DNA of 64,000 bases from Acuticoccus sediminis (GCF_003258595.1 NZ_QHHQ01000012.1:1-64000), one strand, 5' to 3'; shown: positions 19,966 through 28,749, numbered from the stretch's first letter. Notes: a model not told the origin generated them from the letters alone. Translations and numbers: made by a program.

Positions 19966-20736
19966 CTAGTCCTCGAAGATGGCGACGGCGCGGGTGAAGC
20001 CGGCGGAGGCGCCTTTGATCTTGAAGGGGAAGCAGGCGACCCTGAAGCCGCTCGCCGGCAGCGTCTCGAGGTTGGCGAGCTTTTCCATGTGGCAGTAGCC
20101 GGTCGTCATCGACGCCCGGTGCCCTTCCCAGATGATCGAGGGATCGTGCGTCTCGGCCCATCGCCTGGCGGTGTGGACGAAGGGCGCGTCCCACGACCAG
20201 GCGTCGGTGCCGGTGACGCGCACGCCTCTGGAGAGGAGCCACTCGGTCGCCTCGCGGCCGACGCCGCAGCCGGAGGCGAGGTAGTCCGGCCCGCCGTACC
20301 GGGCGCCCGCGGCGGTGTTGACGAGGACGATCTCGAGGGGGGCGAGGGTGTGGCCGATGGCGGCGAGCTCGGCCTCGATTTCGGCCGCCGTGACCACGTG
20401 GCCGTCGGCGTAGTGGCGCAGGTCGAGCTTCACCGCCGGGGCGAAGCACCACTCGAGCGGCACCTCGTCGATGGTGATCGCCCGCTCGCCGCCGTTCATG
20501 GTGGAGTGGTGGTGATAGGGCGCGTCGAGGTGGGTGCCGTTGTGGGTGGAGACGGTGAGGCGCTCGACGGCCCAGCCTTCGCCGCCGGGCAGGTCGTCGG
20601 CGGTGAGGCCGGGGAAGGCGGAGGCCATCTGGCCGACGCTCTCTCTGTGGGAGACGTACTCGATCCCGGGCAGCATCATCGGCGGGTCGCTGGCGATCCC
20701 GGCTTCGAGGGCGTTGGAAATATCGACGATCCGCAT
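19966..20736 (-). CDS. Cyclase / kynurenine formamidase-like metal-dependent hydrolase
   Basis: A 256-residue protein of the cyclase family (PF04199), which contains arylformamidases and related amide or lactone hydrolases. The metal motif HNGTHLDAPYHHH is intact, and RIVDISNALEAGI at the N-terminus plus WEGHRASMTTGYCHMEKLANLE and FPFKIKGASAGFTRAVAI at the C-terminus are family landmarks. ATG 20736 is chosen for its GGGAGG ribosome site seven bases upstream. Substrate not predictable: no tryptophan catabolism genes are adjacent. Confidence 0.88.
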   Translation of the reverse strand: MRIVDISNALEAGIASDPPMMLPGIEYVSHRESVGQMASAFPGLTADDLPGGEGWAVERLTVSTHNGTHLDAPYHHHSTMNGGERAITIDEVPLEWCFAPAVKLDLRHYADGHVVTAAEIEAELAAIGHTLAPLEIVLVNTAAGARYGGPDYLASGCGVGREATEWLLSRGVRVTGTDAWSWDAPFVHTARRWAETHDPSIIWEGHRASMTTGYCHMEKLANLETLPASGFRVACFPFKIKGASAGFTRAVAIFED

Positions 20737-20905
20737 GGGCGCCTCCCTGTTGCAGCGCGCCGTCCGGAGCGGACGGCGCGCTGGTGTCTTCGCTGCCGAG
20801 GGCGCGCACGACCGCGGCCTTGTCAACGCCCTCCCCGCCCCGGAGCGCCCCCCGAAGCGCCTGCGGACAGGGAACCGGCCGACCCGCCGACCGGGGCAGG
20901 CGCCC

Positions 20906-22198
20906 TCACAGCAGGGCGACGTCCTCGACCGTGTCGCTCACCGTGTCGATCACGAAGGAATAGAGCCCGCTGACGCCGTAGACGCCGGGGACGTTCACCT
21001 GCGTCAGCACCACCAGCTCGTCGTCGAAGTGCTCGGGCGCCTCGAAGCGCACGAGGGGCAGGTCGGGGATCTCGAACGGGAGCGGCTCGGTGCGCAGGAG
21101 GCAGGGCACCTGCAGCACGGCCTCCTCGCTCCAGCTGGCGCCGCCGTCCTCGCTCTCGTAGACGACGAGGCGGCCCGGGCTGTCGTGGTCGTCGGCGACC
21201 AGGTGGAGGCTGCCGTCGGCCCCGGCGCTGATCTGCACGTTCGTGGCCGCGAGGTCGCCGAGGGGCGCCGCGGGCGCACCCCAGGTCCCGGTCCCGCCGT
21301 CGTAGAGCACGACGCGCACCACCTCGTCCTCGCCGACGCTCGCCAGGACGATGTCCTCGCCGAGGGTGGTCGTGCTGAAGTGGCTGGCGAAGCGGCCGGC
21401 CGCGCCGGTGCCGCTCACCGGCTCGGAGGTCCATTCGCCGGTGCCGGCGTCGTAGGCGAGGAAGGTGAAGGCGTCGGCGGTGGCGGCGAGGACGCCGATC
21501 CCGTCCGGCGTCGACAGGACGCGGAAGGAGCCTGCCGCCACGTCCGGGTCGACGAGGGGCTCGGCCCGGGTCCAGGTCAGGCCGTCGTCCGACCAGGCGA
21601 GCACCAGGGCGAGCCCGTCCGGGGTCTCGACGTTGCAGGCGACGGCGAGCCGCCCGCCGTCGTCCATGACGATCGTCGGGTTGGTGCTGGCGTCGTCGAC
21701 GCCGCCCGTCACCTCGGAGGTGACGGCAAGGCTCCAGCTCCCGTCGGCCGGGTCGTAGTCGTAGGCGGCGTAGATCACGCTGCCCTCGCCCGTCGCGGTC
21801 ACCACCAGGAGGCGGTCCTCCCCGTCCACGAGGCGGATGTCGGCGGAGGAATCGGCGGTGTCGGGGATCTCTCCGGCGCGCTGCCAGCTCTGGCCGGCGT
21901 CCTCGCTCGACAGCAGCGTGAGGCCGCGCCGTCCGCCGAGGTTGACGAGGGCGTGCAGGTGGCCGTCGGAGGTTTCGACCACGTGGTCCTGCATGCGCGA
22001 GACGATCAGCTTGGGGGCGTTGAACGTCCAGGCCTGGCGCACCGGACCCTGATCGATCACCGGGCCCGCGCCCGCCCGGCTACCGCTCCAGGGGTCGCCG
22101 CCTGGGGGATCGCCGCCCGAGGGATCTTCGCCGTGGCCGGGCGGGGTCTCGGCGCCGAAGAGCGCCGTGCCGGAGCGCTCGCGCGGGAACAGGGTCAT
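20906..22198 (-). CDS. BNR/sialidase-like repeat protein, paralogue 1
   Basis: A 430-residue acidic protein with repeated Asp-box motifs (SSEDAGQSW about 96-104, SEDGGASW near 350) and regular beta-strand spacing, so a beta-propeller of the BNR/sialidase superfamily. It lacks an obvious sialidase Arg triad and FRIP motif; enzymatic activity is doubtful. No signal peptide: the N-terminus is Gly/Pro/Asp-rich (PPGHGEDPSGGDPPGGDP). It is about 40 percent identical by eye to the next gene, sharing VSRMQDHVVETSDG, FASHFSTTTLG and PEHFDDEL. Both end in an acidic residue pair followed by Leu (EDVALL here), a pattern seen at the C-terminus of type I secreted proteins. Likely one operon with 22289-23557. 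Confidence 0.75.
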   Translation of the reverse strand: MTLFPRERSGTALFGAETPPGHGEDPSGGDPPGGDPWSGSRAGAGPVIDQGPVRQAWTFNAPKLIVSRMQDHVVETSDGHLHALVNLGGRRGLTLLSSEDAGQSWQRAGEIPDTADSSADIRLVDGEDRLLVVTATGEGSVIYAAYDYDPADGSWSLAVTSEVTGGVDDASTNPTIVMDDGGRLAVACNVETPDGLALVLAWSDDGLTWTRAEPLVDPDVAAGSFRVLSTPDGIGVLAATADAFTFLAYDAGTGEWTSEPVSGTGAAGRFASHFSTTTLGEDIVLASVGEDEVVRVVLYDGGTGTWGAPAAPLGDLAATNVQISAGADGSLHLVADDHDSPGRLVVYESEDGGASWSEEAVLQVPCLLRTEPLPFEIPDLPLVRFEAPEHFDDELVVLTQVNVPGVYGVSGLYSFVIDTVSDTVEDVALL

Positions 22199-22288
22199 CG
22201 AAGGCTCCGGCTCTCGTGGGTCGTGTCGACGGCGGCCCGCCGCCTGCGCCGCCGCTCTCGCGGACGCCCGGTCGTGCGCGCCACGCTT

Positions 22289-23557
22289 TTAGAGGAGCGA
22301 CAGGTCCTCGGGCACGGCGTGGGCATCGGCGAGGGCGTGGATTTCGGAGCCGGCCGCGGCGGTGCGGGCGGGCGCTGCGGACTCGGAGTCGGGGTCGGTG
22401 TCGACGACGAAATAATAGAGGCCGTTCGGGCCTTTGAAGCCGTCGAGGAAGGGGAAGTAGAACTGGTAGGCGACGTAGAGCTCGTCGTCGAAATGCTCCG
22501 GCGTCTCGAACCAGCGGACCGGGGCGAGCTCGAAGAAGCCCGGCACGTCGAGGACGGCTTCCTGCTCCCAGGTCGTGCCTTCGTCCTCGCTCTTGAGGAC
22601 GACCAGCGTGCCGTCGTCGTAGTCGTCGTAGGTGATGTAGATGTTGCCGTGCGAGTCGGCGCTCATCTGCACCGACGTCGCCTTGTCCGACAGGGCGAGA
22701 GACGGGGTCGCCGCGTCGGTCCAGGCCTTGGTTTCGGCATCGTAGTGCAGGAACTGGATCCGGTTGTCGTCCGACACGGTGACGAGGAAGATGTCGTTGC
22801 CGACGGTCGTGGTCGAGAAGTGGGTGGCGTAGATGCCGAGCGGGCCCTGGTCGGCGATCTTCTCGTAGACCCAGGCGCCGTCCTCGAAGGTGACCCAGAA
22901 GAGTTCGTTCTCGTTGGCGTAGATGCCGCCGAAGCCGTCCTCGGTCGGCAGCACGCGGAGGGCGCCGGCGGTGACGGTCGGGTCGAAGCCGTCGATCTTC
23001 AGCCAGTGCCCGTCCTCGGTCTCGATGGCGATGACGCCGCGCACGCCGTCCTCGCCCGACACGTTGTAGGCGACGAGGGTGCGGCCCTGGCCGCCTTCGA
23101 TGATCGTCGGGTTGGTGGTCTCGGCGTCGATGCCGCGGGCGACGACGACGGAGGTGTCCTCGACCGTCCAGCTCGCGTCGGCCTCGTCGTAGTCGAGGGT
23201 GGCGGTGGTGATGCCGTTGGTGTCGTTGGTGTAGACGATCATCAGCTCGTCCTCGCCTTCGACGAGGCGCAGGTCGGACGAGCCGAGGGTGTGGAAGTCG
23301 TCGAAGTGGCCGGTGACGTCCCAGGAGGCGCCGTTGTCGATGCTGGTGAAGAGCGTCAGGCCGCGCTCGGGGCCGAGGTTGATCGCCATGTGGAGGGCGC
23401 CGTCGGAGGTTTCGACGATGTGGTCTTGCATGCGCGAGACGAGCATCTTGGGCGCCTGGCGGGTGAAGGCTTCCCAGACGACGCCCTGATCGATGATGTT
23501 GCCCTCGTTGGCGGAGGCTCTCCCTCCACGGTCGTTCAGGCGGGGCGCGAGGGCCAT
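22289..23557 (-). CDS. BNR/sialidase-like repeat protein, paralogue 2
   Basis: A 422-residue paralogue of the preceding protein and probably the first gene of the pair (gap 90 bases). Asp-box motifs SIDNGASW and SEDEGTTWEQE, strongly acidic, no signal peptide, ribosome site GGAGAG before ATG 23557. Shared landmarks with paralogue 1 are IDQG, APKMLVSRMQDH, TTNPTIIE, ATHFSTTTVG and TPEHFDDELYV. It has an Ala-rich extension near residues 393-412 and ends PEDLSLL. Function unknown; a surface or secreted carbohydrate-binding propeller is a reasonable guess. Confidence 0.75.
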   Translation of the reverse strand: MALAPRLNDRGGRASANEGNIIDQGVVWEAFTRQAPKMLVSRMQDHIVETSDGALHMAINLGPERGLTLFTSIDNGASWDVTGHFDDFHTLGSSDLRLVEGEDELMIVYTNDTNGITTATLDYDEADASWTVEDTSVVVARGIDAETTNPTIIEGGQGRTLVAYNVSGEDGVRGVIAIETEDGHWLKIDGFDPTVTAGALRVLPTEDGFGGIYANENELFWVTFEDGAWVYEKIADQGPLGIYATHFSTTTVGNDIFLVTVSDDNRIQFLHYDAETKAWTDAATPSLALSDKATSVQMSADSHGNIYITYDDYDDGTLVVLKSEDEGTTWEQEAVLDVPGFFELAPVRWFETPEHFDDELYVAYQFYFPFLDGFKGPNGLYYFVVDTDPDSESAAPARTAAAGSEIHALADAHAVPEDLSLL

Positions 23558-24144
23558 CAGGGTCTCTCCAGCAATAGCTTCGTCACAAAATCAACGCACT
23601 CGCCGCCGGTTCCGGAGCGCGGCTCCGGTCCGGGCGGGCGCCGTCGTTCCGCCGGTCGGATCGGCAAGACCGGAGGGATCGACCGGCCGGATCGCCGAAC
23701 GGCGCGCGGTGCGCCCGGGGCTATGTCATAAGAAAGACCTTGCCTCCAGTGAATTTCCGGCGGGATCGAGCAGTACAGTTCACGATCGCTTGTACCCGGC
23801 CTGGGGAAGACCGGTTTTCCCGGTCGCCGGAGGAGGAAAGACATATTCTCGACTCGGGATCCGGGAGGAAATACCTTGGAGGGGGTGGCCTATTTCTCGC
23901 ACAGCTCAAGAATAAATTCGTTTCACAAGGTTGTGAAGTAAGCGAAGGTCCTGCCGATTCCGGGCCTATTCCGATCCGGGCCGGGCCGCGGATGGCCTTC
24001 CGGTCGCCCCAATCCCTCCGCAACAGGGGCATTCGCCCGGCCGGACGCCGGGTTCGGGCCGCGATATAAGGTCCGCCTGCCCCATGCCGCCGAGAGGCGG
24101 ACGCCCGGCGGGATTCGCCCGCGCAGAGCGCTCCCCTTCCCCGG
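23558..24144. other. Intergenic region upstream of the BNR pair
   Basis: About 590 bases without a convincing gene. Positions 23720-23960 are clearly AT-richer than average and probably carry the promoter for the leftward BNR genes. Nothing else recognised. Confidence 0.4.
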
Positions 24145-24377
24145 CGCTCCTCGCGCGGCGCCGACGCAATCCGGGGCGGGAGCCTGATCGCCGGAGCCGC
24201 CGTCGCGCCCCCTGAACGGCGGTGTCCGGGAGCCGGTGCAAGGGGCCGGAGGCCGGCGAAGCCGCTTGCCCTTGCGCCGGGTCCCGGACACCGCCAGGGG
24301 GCAAGCGCGACGGCGGTTCCGGCGGTCAGGCGGGACTTGATCGCTGGTGGGACCCGAGCCCGCCGGAGGCTCCGGCG
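24145..24377 (-). repeat. Dispersed ~230-bp inverted-repeat element, copy C
   Basis: Same family, minus orientation. Its GCCGGAGGCTCCGGC end lies 61 bases past the stop codon of the leftward acr3 gene, so the element would be transcribed as the 3' untranslated end of the ars operon. Arm differences are compensatory in part (right-arm GGCGGTGTCCGGGAGCCGG versus GGCAGTGTCC in other copies). Confidence 0.9.
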
Positions 24378-24438
24378 GTCCCGGGGAGGGCCGGCGCCCT
24401 CGTCCGCGCCCTCGTCTGCGCCGTCGTCCCGGGGGAAG

Positions 24439-25569
24439 CTACGCCGCCGCCCGGTGCGCCGCGCCGCGCTCGTACCAGCCGCGCGAGCGGCGCACGATGG
24501 CGGCGACCGAGAGCATCACCGGCACCTCCACCAGGACGCCGACGACGGTCGCGAGGGCGGCGCCCGACTGGAAGCCGAAGAGGGCGATGGCCGTTGCCAC
24601 GGCGAGCTCGAAGAAGTTGCTGGCGCCGATCAGCGCCGAGGGTCCGGCGACGCACCAGGCGACGCCGAGGCGGCGGTTCAGCCAGTAGGCGAGGCCGGCG
24701 TTGAAGTAGACCTGCACCAGGATCGGCACGGCGAGCATCAGGATGACGGCCGGCTGCTCCAGGATCGCCCGGCCCTGCAGGCCGAACAGGATGACGAGGG
24801 TCAGGAGCAGGGCGGCGAGCGAGAGCGGGCCGAGCCGCCGCAGGGTGGAGGCGAGCGCCGCGGCGCCGCCGTGCGCCAGGATCGCGCGGCGCCAGAGCTG
24901 GGCCGCCACCACCGGCACGACGATGTAGAGGACGACCGACAGCACCAGCGTGTCCCACGGCACGACGATCGCCGACAGGCCGAGGAGCAGGCCGACGATG
25001 GGCGCGAAGGCGAACACCATGATGACGTCGTTGAGGGCGACCTGGCTCAGGGTGAAGTGCGGCTCGCCGTCGACGAGGCCGGACCAGACGAAGACCATCG
25101 CGGTGCAGGGCGCGGCCGCCAGCAGGATGAGGCCGGCCATGTAGAAGTCGATCTGGTCGGCCGGCAGGAAGGGGCGGAAGATGACGCCGACGAAGAGCCA
25201 GCCCAGCAGCGCCATCGAGAACGGCTTGACGAGCCAGTTGACGCCGACGGTGGCGAGGATGCCGCGCCAGTGCCGGCCGACCTCGCCGAGCGCGGCGGGG
25301 TCGATCTTCAGGAGCATCGGCACGATCATCAGCCACACGAGGACCGCGACGGGGATGTTGACCTCGGCGAGGGTCGCGTTGCCGACCGCCTCGAACAGGC
25401 CCGGCGCCTGCCGGCCGAGGACGATGCCGGCGACGATGCAGAGCGCCACCCACAGGGTGAGATAGCGTTCGAAGACCCCCAGCCGGGCGCCCTCCCGGGG
25501 CGCCGTCGCGGCGGGGCCGGGAGCCGGGGACGGGGCAGCGACGCCGCCGCCGGCGATGTCGCTGCTCAC
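24439..25569 (-). CDS. acr3: Arsenite efflux permease ACR3
   Basis: A 376-residue inner-membrane exporter of the ACR3 family with about ten hydrophobic segments, expelling arsenite. The conserved Cys lies in LLAAAPCTAMVFVWSGL, the family hallmark; NDVIMVFAFAPIV and IGASNFFELAVATAIALFG are further landmarks. The start is the GTG at 25569, overlapping the arsC stop as GTGA, so translation is coupled to arsC. The first ~30 residues are a Gly/Ala/Pro-rich cytoplasmic tail. Last gene of arsR-arsI-arsC-acr3. Confidence 0.95.
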   Translation of the reverse strand: MSSDIAGGGVAAPSPAPGPAATAPREGARLGVFERYLTLWVALCIVAGIVLGRQAPGLFEAVGNATLAEVNIPVAVLVWLMIVPMLLKIDPAALGEVGRHWRGILATVGVNWLVKPFSMALLGWLFVGVIFRPFLPADQIDFYMAGLILLAAAPCTAMVFVWSGLVDGEPHFTLSQVALNDVIMVFAFAPIVGLLLGLSAIVVPWDTLVLSVVLYIVVPVVAAQLWRRAILAHGGAAALASTLRRLGPLSLAALLLTLVILFGLQGRAILEQPAVILMLAVPILVQVYFNAGLAYWLNRRLGVAWCVAGPSALIGASNFFELAVATAIALFGFQSGAALATVVGVLVEVPVMLSVAAIVRRSRGWYERGAAHRAAA

Positions 25570-25991
25570 GGCTTCACCGGGCGCCCGGCGGCGTCCACGA
25601 CCGTCTCGCCGTCTTCCTTGGCGAAGGCGCCCTGCTGCGGCGCCGGCAGGATCTCGAGCACCGTCTCGGACGGGCGGCACAGCCTGACGCCGAGGGGCGT
25701 CACCACGATCGGCCGGTTGATGAGGATCGGGTGGGCGATCATCGCGTCGATCAGCGCGTCGTCGGAGAGGCTCGGGTCGTCGAGGCCGAGCTCGTCGTAG
25801 GGGGTGCCCTTGCGGCGGATGACGTCGCGCACGGGAAGGCCCGTGCGGGCGACGAGGTCGACGAGGGTCTCCCGGCTCGGCGGGGTCTTCAGGTACTCGA
25901 TCACCTCGGGCGTCTCGCCGCTGTTGCGGATCATCGCGAGGACGTTGCGGGAGGTCCCGCAGGCGGGGTTGTGGTAGATCGTGACGCTCAC
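25566..25991 (-). CDS. arsC: Arsenate reductase, glutaredoxin-dependent type
   Basis: A 141-residue ArsC of the R773/thioredoxin-fold type that reduces arsenate to arsenite with glutathione and glutaredoxin. Catalytic Cys at about residue 11 in YHNPACGTSRNVL; the arginines of the oxyanion site are in LINRPIVVTPLGVRLCRP. Start is GTG 25991, which overlaps the arsI stop as GTGA; its own stop overlaps the acr3 GTG the same way. This supplies arsenite for ACR3 export. Confidence 0.95.
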   Translation of the reverse strand: MSVTIYHNPACGTSRNVLAMIRNSGETPEVIEYLKTPPSRETLVDLVARTGLPVRDVIRRKGTPYDELGLDDPSLSDDALIDAMIAHPILINRPIVVTPLGVRLCRPSETVLEILPAPQQGAFAKEDGETVVDAAGRPVKP

Positions 25992-26521
25992 GACGCGGCT
26001 CCCGTCCCGCAGCACGCCGCCTCCCGGGCGGGGCCGCAGCAGGCCGGCTCCGGGACGGCGGGCGCGGGGCCGCAGCAGCCTCCGCTCCGCGGCCCGGCCG
26101 GGTCGGCGGCGTCGGCGGGGTGGCGGATCGGGCCGAGGTCGACGCTGTCGCCGTAGTCGACGCTCTCGCCGCTGGTGAGGAAGGTCTCCCAGGAGACGCC
26201 CTGCGGGTCGGCGACCCAGGCCTTCTCCGAGCGGGCGTAGCAGCACACGGTCTCGCCCTCCTCCAGGACCGGCCGGCCGGCCTCTTCCAGGCGGGCGTAG
26301 ACGTCGGCGAGCTCCGCCCTGGTCTCGACCTGGATGCCGAGGTGCTCGACCCCGCCCTCCCGCCCGCGGGCGGAGATGGCGAAGTTCACGCGCGGGTCGT
26401 CGAGCATCCACTTGGCGTAGTCGCTCTTCACGACGGTCGGCTCGGCCGCGAAGAGGGTCGAGTAGAAGCGGATGGAGGGGTCGAGGTCCGTCACGGACAC
26501 GTGGACGTGGAGGCGCTTCAT
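25988..26521 (-). CDS. arsI: ArsI/CadI-type vicinal oxygen chelate protein with Cys-rich tail
   Basis: A 177-residue VOC-fold protein. N-terminal HVHVSVTDLDPSIRFYS, a His at about 60 (VEHLGIQVE), the vicinal cysteines at about 93-94 in ETVCCYARSEKAW, and Glu at about 112 (SWETF) match the ArsI C-As lyase, which demethylates trivalent methylarsenicals; the CadI family is the alternative name. Unusual is a C-terminal extension with three more Cys pairs at about 149-150, 161-162 and 170-171, each in CCG. These could bind As(III) and pass it on. The gene follows arsR after 16 bases and is coupled to arsC. Confidence 0.9.
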   Translation of the reverse strand: MKRLHVHVSVTDLDPSIRFYSTLFAAEPTVVKSDYAKWMLDDPRVNFAISARGREGGVEHLGIQVETRAELADVYARLEEAGRPVLEEGETVCCYARSEKAWVADPQGVSWETFLTSGESVDYGDSVDLGPIRHPADAADPAGPRSGGCCGPAPAVPEPACCGPAREAACCGTGAAS

Positions 26522-26537
26522 AGGATCGGGATCCCGC

Positions 26538-26882
26538 TCAGGAGGGGGTGAAGACGGTGTCGCAACGGGGGGCGGCGACGTCGCAGGCGGCGCCGCTTTC
26601 CCGGCAGCAGTTCTCGGTGAGGTAGGCGACGAGGCCGTTCATGGCCTCGTAGCGGGCGGCGTAGATCATCGACCGTCCGTCGCGGCGGACGCTGACGAGG
26701 CCGGCCTGGCGCAGCTGCGTCAGGTGGAAGGAGAGGGTGGCGGAGGCCATGCCGCCGAGCCGCTCGCCGATCTGGCCGACGGCGAGTCCGTCCGGCCCGA
26801 CCTCGACGAGGAGGCGGTAGATGTCGAGCCGCGACTCCTGGGCGAGGGCGGACAGGGCGGTGATGGCCTGTGACTTTTCCAT
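26538..26882 (-). CDS. arsR: ArsR-family arsenic-responsive repressor
   Basis: A 114-residue winged-helix repressor. The DNA-reading helix is in GGMASATLSFHLTQLRQAGLV. Cysteines sit at the C-terminus, at about 92, 93, 100 and 107 (NCCRESGAAC), like the Acidithiobacillus-type ArsR whose As(III) site is also C-terminal, rather than in the alpha-3 helix ELCVCDL of the R773 type. It heads the operon arsR-arsI-arsC-acr3 and is divergent from rmlC. ATG 26882 is chosen because the domain begins there. Confidence 0.95.
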   Translation of the reverse strand: MEKSQAITALSALAQESRLDIYRLLVEVGPDGLAVGQIGERLGGMASATLSFHLTQLRQAGLVSVRRDGRSMIYAARYEAMNGLVAYLTENCCRESGAACDVAAPRCDTVFTPS

Positions 26883-26883
26883 A

Positions 26884-26901
26884 TTTCTAGATCTATCGAA
26901 A
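26884..26901. promoter_or_regulatory. Putative ArsR operator
   Basis: TTTCTAGATCTATCGAAA directly upstream of the arsR ATG. It contains the perfect palindrome TAGATCTA framed by TTTC and GAAA, in an AT-rich island within very GC-rich DNA. An autoregulatory ArsR site is the natural reading; the match is by position and symmetry only. Confidence 0.5.
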
Positions 26902-27057
26902 CAATTGCTCCCGTCAAGTCCCCGCCGGCCCCCGGGGACGGGCGGCGCGGCCCCCCGGAGACGCCGCTCGTGTGGCGGCAAAGTCCTGACCGTGAATGCG
27001 TTTACCCCGCTGGCGCGTTGCTCTATAGCGGGACCAGGCACGTACGAAGGGCTTCCC

Positions 27058-27609
27058 GTGGACTGCACCCCGCTCAGAATTTCGGACGTCATCCTCCTTC
27101 AGCCGAAGCGCTTCGAAGACGACCGGGGATGGTTCCAGGAGACCTGGAACGCCCGCACCCTCGAAAAGAACGGCATCACGCTCGACTTCGTGCAGGACAA
27201 CCAGAGCCTGTCGCGCAAGGCGGGCACGGTGCGCGGCCTCCACCTGCAGGTGGCCCCCTACGCCCAGGCCAAGCTGGTGCGGGTCGTCGTCGGCGCGATC
27301 ATCGACGTCGCGGTCGACATCCGCGAGGGCTCGCCCACCTACGGCCAGTGGGTCTCGGCCGAGCTCTCCGCCGAGAACGGCGCGCAGCTCCTCGTCCCGC
27401 GCGGCTTCGCGCACGGCTTCCGAACCCTCGTTCCGGACACCGAGGTCTGCTACAAGGTGGACGGCTTCTACGACCGCGCCAGCGAGCGGGGCATCCGCTA
27501 CGACGACCCCGAGCTCGGGATCGACTGGGGCCCGGAGGCAGAGATCCTGCTCTCCGAGAAGGACAAGGTGCTCCCCCTCCTCAAGGACCTCGGTCCCGTC
27601 AGCTTCTAG
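27058..27609 (+). CDS. rmlC: dTDP-4-dehydrorhamnose 3,5-epimerase
   Basis: A 183-residue cupin-fold epimerase, third step of dTDP-L-rhamnose synthesis. Landmarks: FEDDRGWFQETW, VQDNQSLSRKAGTVRGLHLQ with the catalytic His at about 62, FAHGFRTL, and the active-site Tyr at about 132 in CYKVDGFY. The start is GTG 27058 with AAGGG six bases upstream; the resulting length is normal for the family. rmlD follows after seven bases. rmlA and rmlB are not in the window and must be elsewhere. Confidence 0.95.
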   Translation: MDCTPLRISDVILLQPKRFEDDRGWFQETWNARTLEKNGITLDFVQDNQSLSRKAGTVRGLHLQVAPYAQAKLVRVVVGAIIDVAVDIREGSPTYGQWVSAELSAENGAQLLVPRGFAHGFRTLVPDTEVCYKVDGFYDRASERGIRYDDPELGIDWGPEAEILLSEKDKVLPLLKDLGPVSF

Positions 27610-27616
27610 GCACGCC

Positions 27617-28483
27617 ATGAAGGTTCTCGTCATCGGCCATTCCGGGCAGGTCGCACGCGCGCTGGTGGAGCGGGCCGACGGGGACACGGTGACGGCCCTC
27701 GGCCGCCCCGAGATCGACCTCGCGGCGCCCGACACCCTCGCCCGCGCGTTCGACGCGGCGACGCCCGACGTCGTCGTCAACGCCGCCGCCTACACCGCCG
27801 TCGACGCCGCCGAGAGCGACGAGGACGCCGCCCGCGCCCTCAACGCGACCGGTCCGGGCCGCCTCGCCGAGCGCTGCGCGGCCGACGGCGTGCCGCTCAT
27901 CCACATCTCCACCGACTACGTGTTCGACGGGACGCTCGACCGGCCCTACCGCGAGGACGACCCCATCGCGCCGCAGAGCGCCTACGGGCGCACCAAGGCG
28001 GAGGGCGAGGCCGCCGTGCGCGCCGCCGGCGGCAGGACCCTCGTCGCCCGCACCGCCTGGGTCTACTCCCCGTTCGGCAAGAACTTCGTGAAGACCATGC
28101 TGCGCGTGGGCGCCGAGCGGGACACCCTGACGGTCGTCGCCGACCAGCACGGCAACCCGACGAGCGCCCTCGACATCGCCGACGCCCTCCTCGCCCTCGC
28201 CCGCCAGAGCGCGGCCTGGCCGGACGGCGGCGAGATCGTCCACGTCGCCGGCCGCGGCGACACCACCTGGTGCGACTTCGCCCGCGCGATCGTCGCCAGC
28301 CTCCCCGAGCCGCCGACGGTGAAGGCGATCACCACCGCCGACTACCCGACCCCGGCGACGCGCCCGGCCAACTCCCGCCTCGACGGCACGCGCCTCGCCG
28401 AGCGCTACGGCATCGCCATGCCGCACTGGACGCAGTCGCTCGACGTCGTCCTCGCCCGCCTCGCCGGGTCCCCGGAAGGCTGA
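27617..28483 (+). CDS. rmlD: dTDP-4-dehydrorhamnose reductase
   Basis: A 288-residue short-chain dehydrogenase, last step of dTDP-L-rhamnose synthesis (NADPH-dependent). N-terminal nucleotide motif VIGHSGQVARAL (a GxxGQ variant), DVVVNAAAYTAVDAAE, HISTDYVFDG and the catalytic YGRTKAEGE are all present, as is ARTAWVYSPFGKNFVKTML. It is co-transcribed with rmlC. Repeat copy D starts 31 bases after its stop. Confidence 0.96.
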   Translation: MKVLVIGHSGQVARALVERADGDTVTALGRPEIDLAAPDTLARAFDAATPDVVVNAAAYTAVDAAESDEDAARALNATGPGRLAERCAADGVPLIHISTDYVFDGTLDRPYREDDPIAPQSAYGRTKAEGEAAVRAAGGRTLVARTAWVYSPFGKNFVKTMLRVGAERDTLTVVADQHGNPTSALDIADALLALARQSAAWPDGGEIVHVAGRGDTTWCDFARAIVASLPEPPTVKAITTADYPTPATRPANSRLDGTRLAERYGIAMPHWTQSLDVVLARLAGSPEG

Positions 28484-28514
28484 CCGGCCGTTCCAGGGAC
28501 ACCTGATCGGGACC

Positions 28515-28749
28515 GCCGGAGCCTCCGGCGGGCTCGGGTCCCACCAGCGATCAAGTCCCGCCCGACCGCCGGAACCGCCGTCGCGCTTGCCCCCTGGCAG
28601 CGTCCGGGAGCCGGCGCAAGGGCAAGCGGCTTCGCCGGCCTCCGGCCCCTTGCACCGGCTCCCGGACACTGCCTTTCAGGGGGCGCGACGGCGGCTCCGG
28701 CGATCAGGCTCCCGCCCCGGATTGCGTCGGCGCCGCGCGAGGGGAGCGC
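28515..28749 (+). repeat. Dispersed ~230-bp inverted-repeat element, copy D
   Basis: Same family, plus orientation, filling the gap between the convergent rmlD and tctA stop codons (31 bases from rmlD, 16 from tctA). Begins with GCCGGAGCCTCCGGC and ends GCGCCGCGCGAGGGGAGCG. Confidence 0.9.

Noticed and set aside
20534-23731. A 1065-codon open frame opposite the BNR genes
   Set aside because: Shadow of two paralogues with shared motifs; the translation is low complexity.
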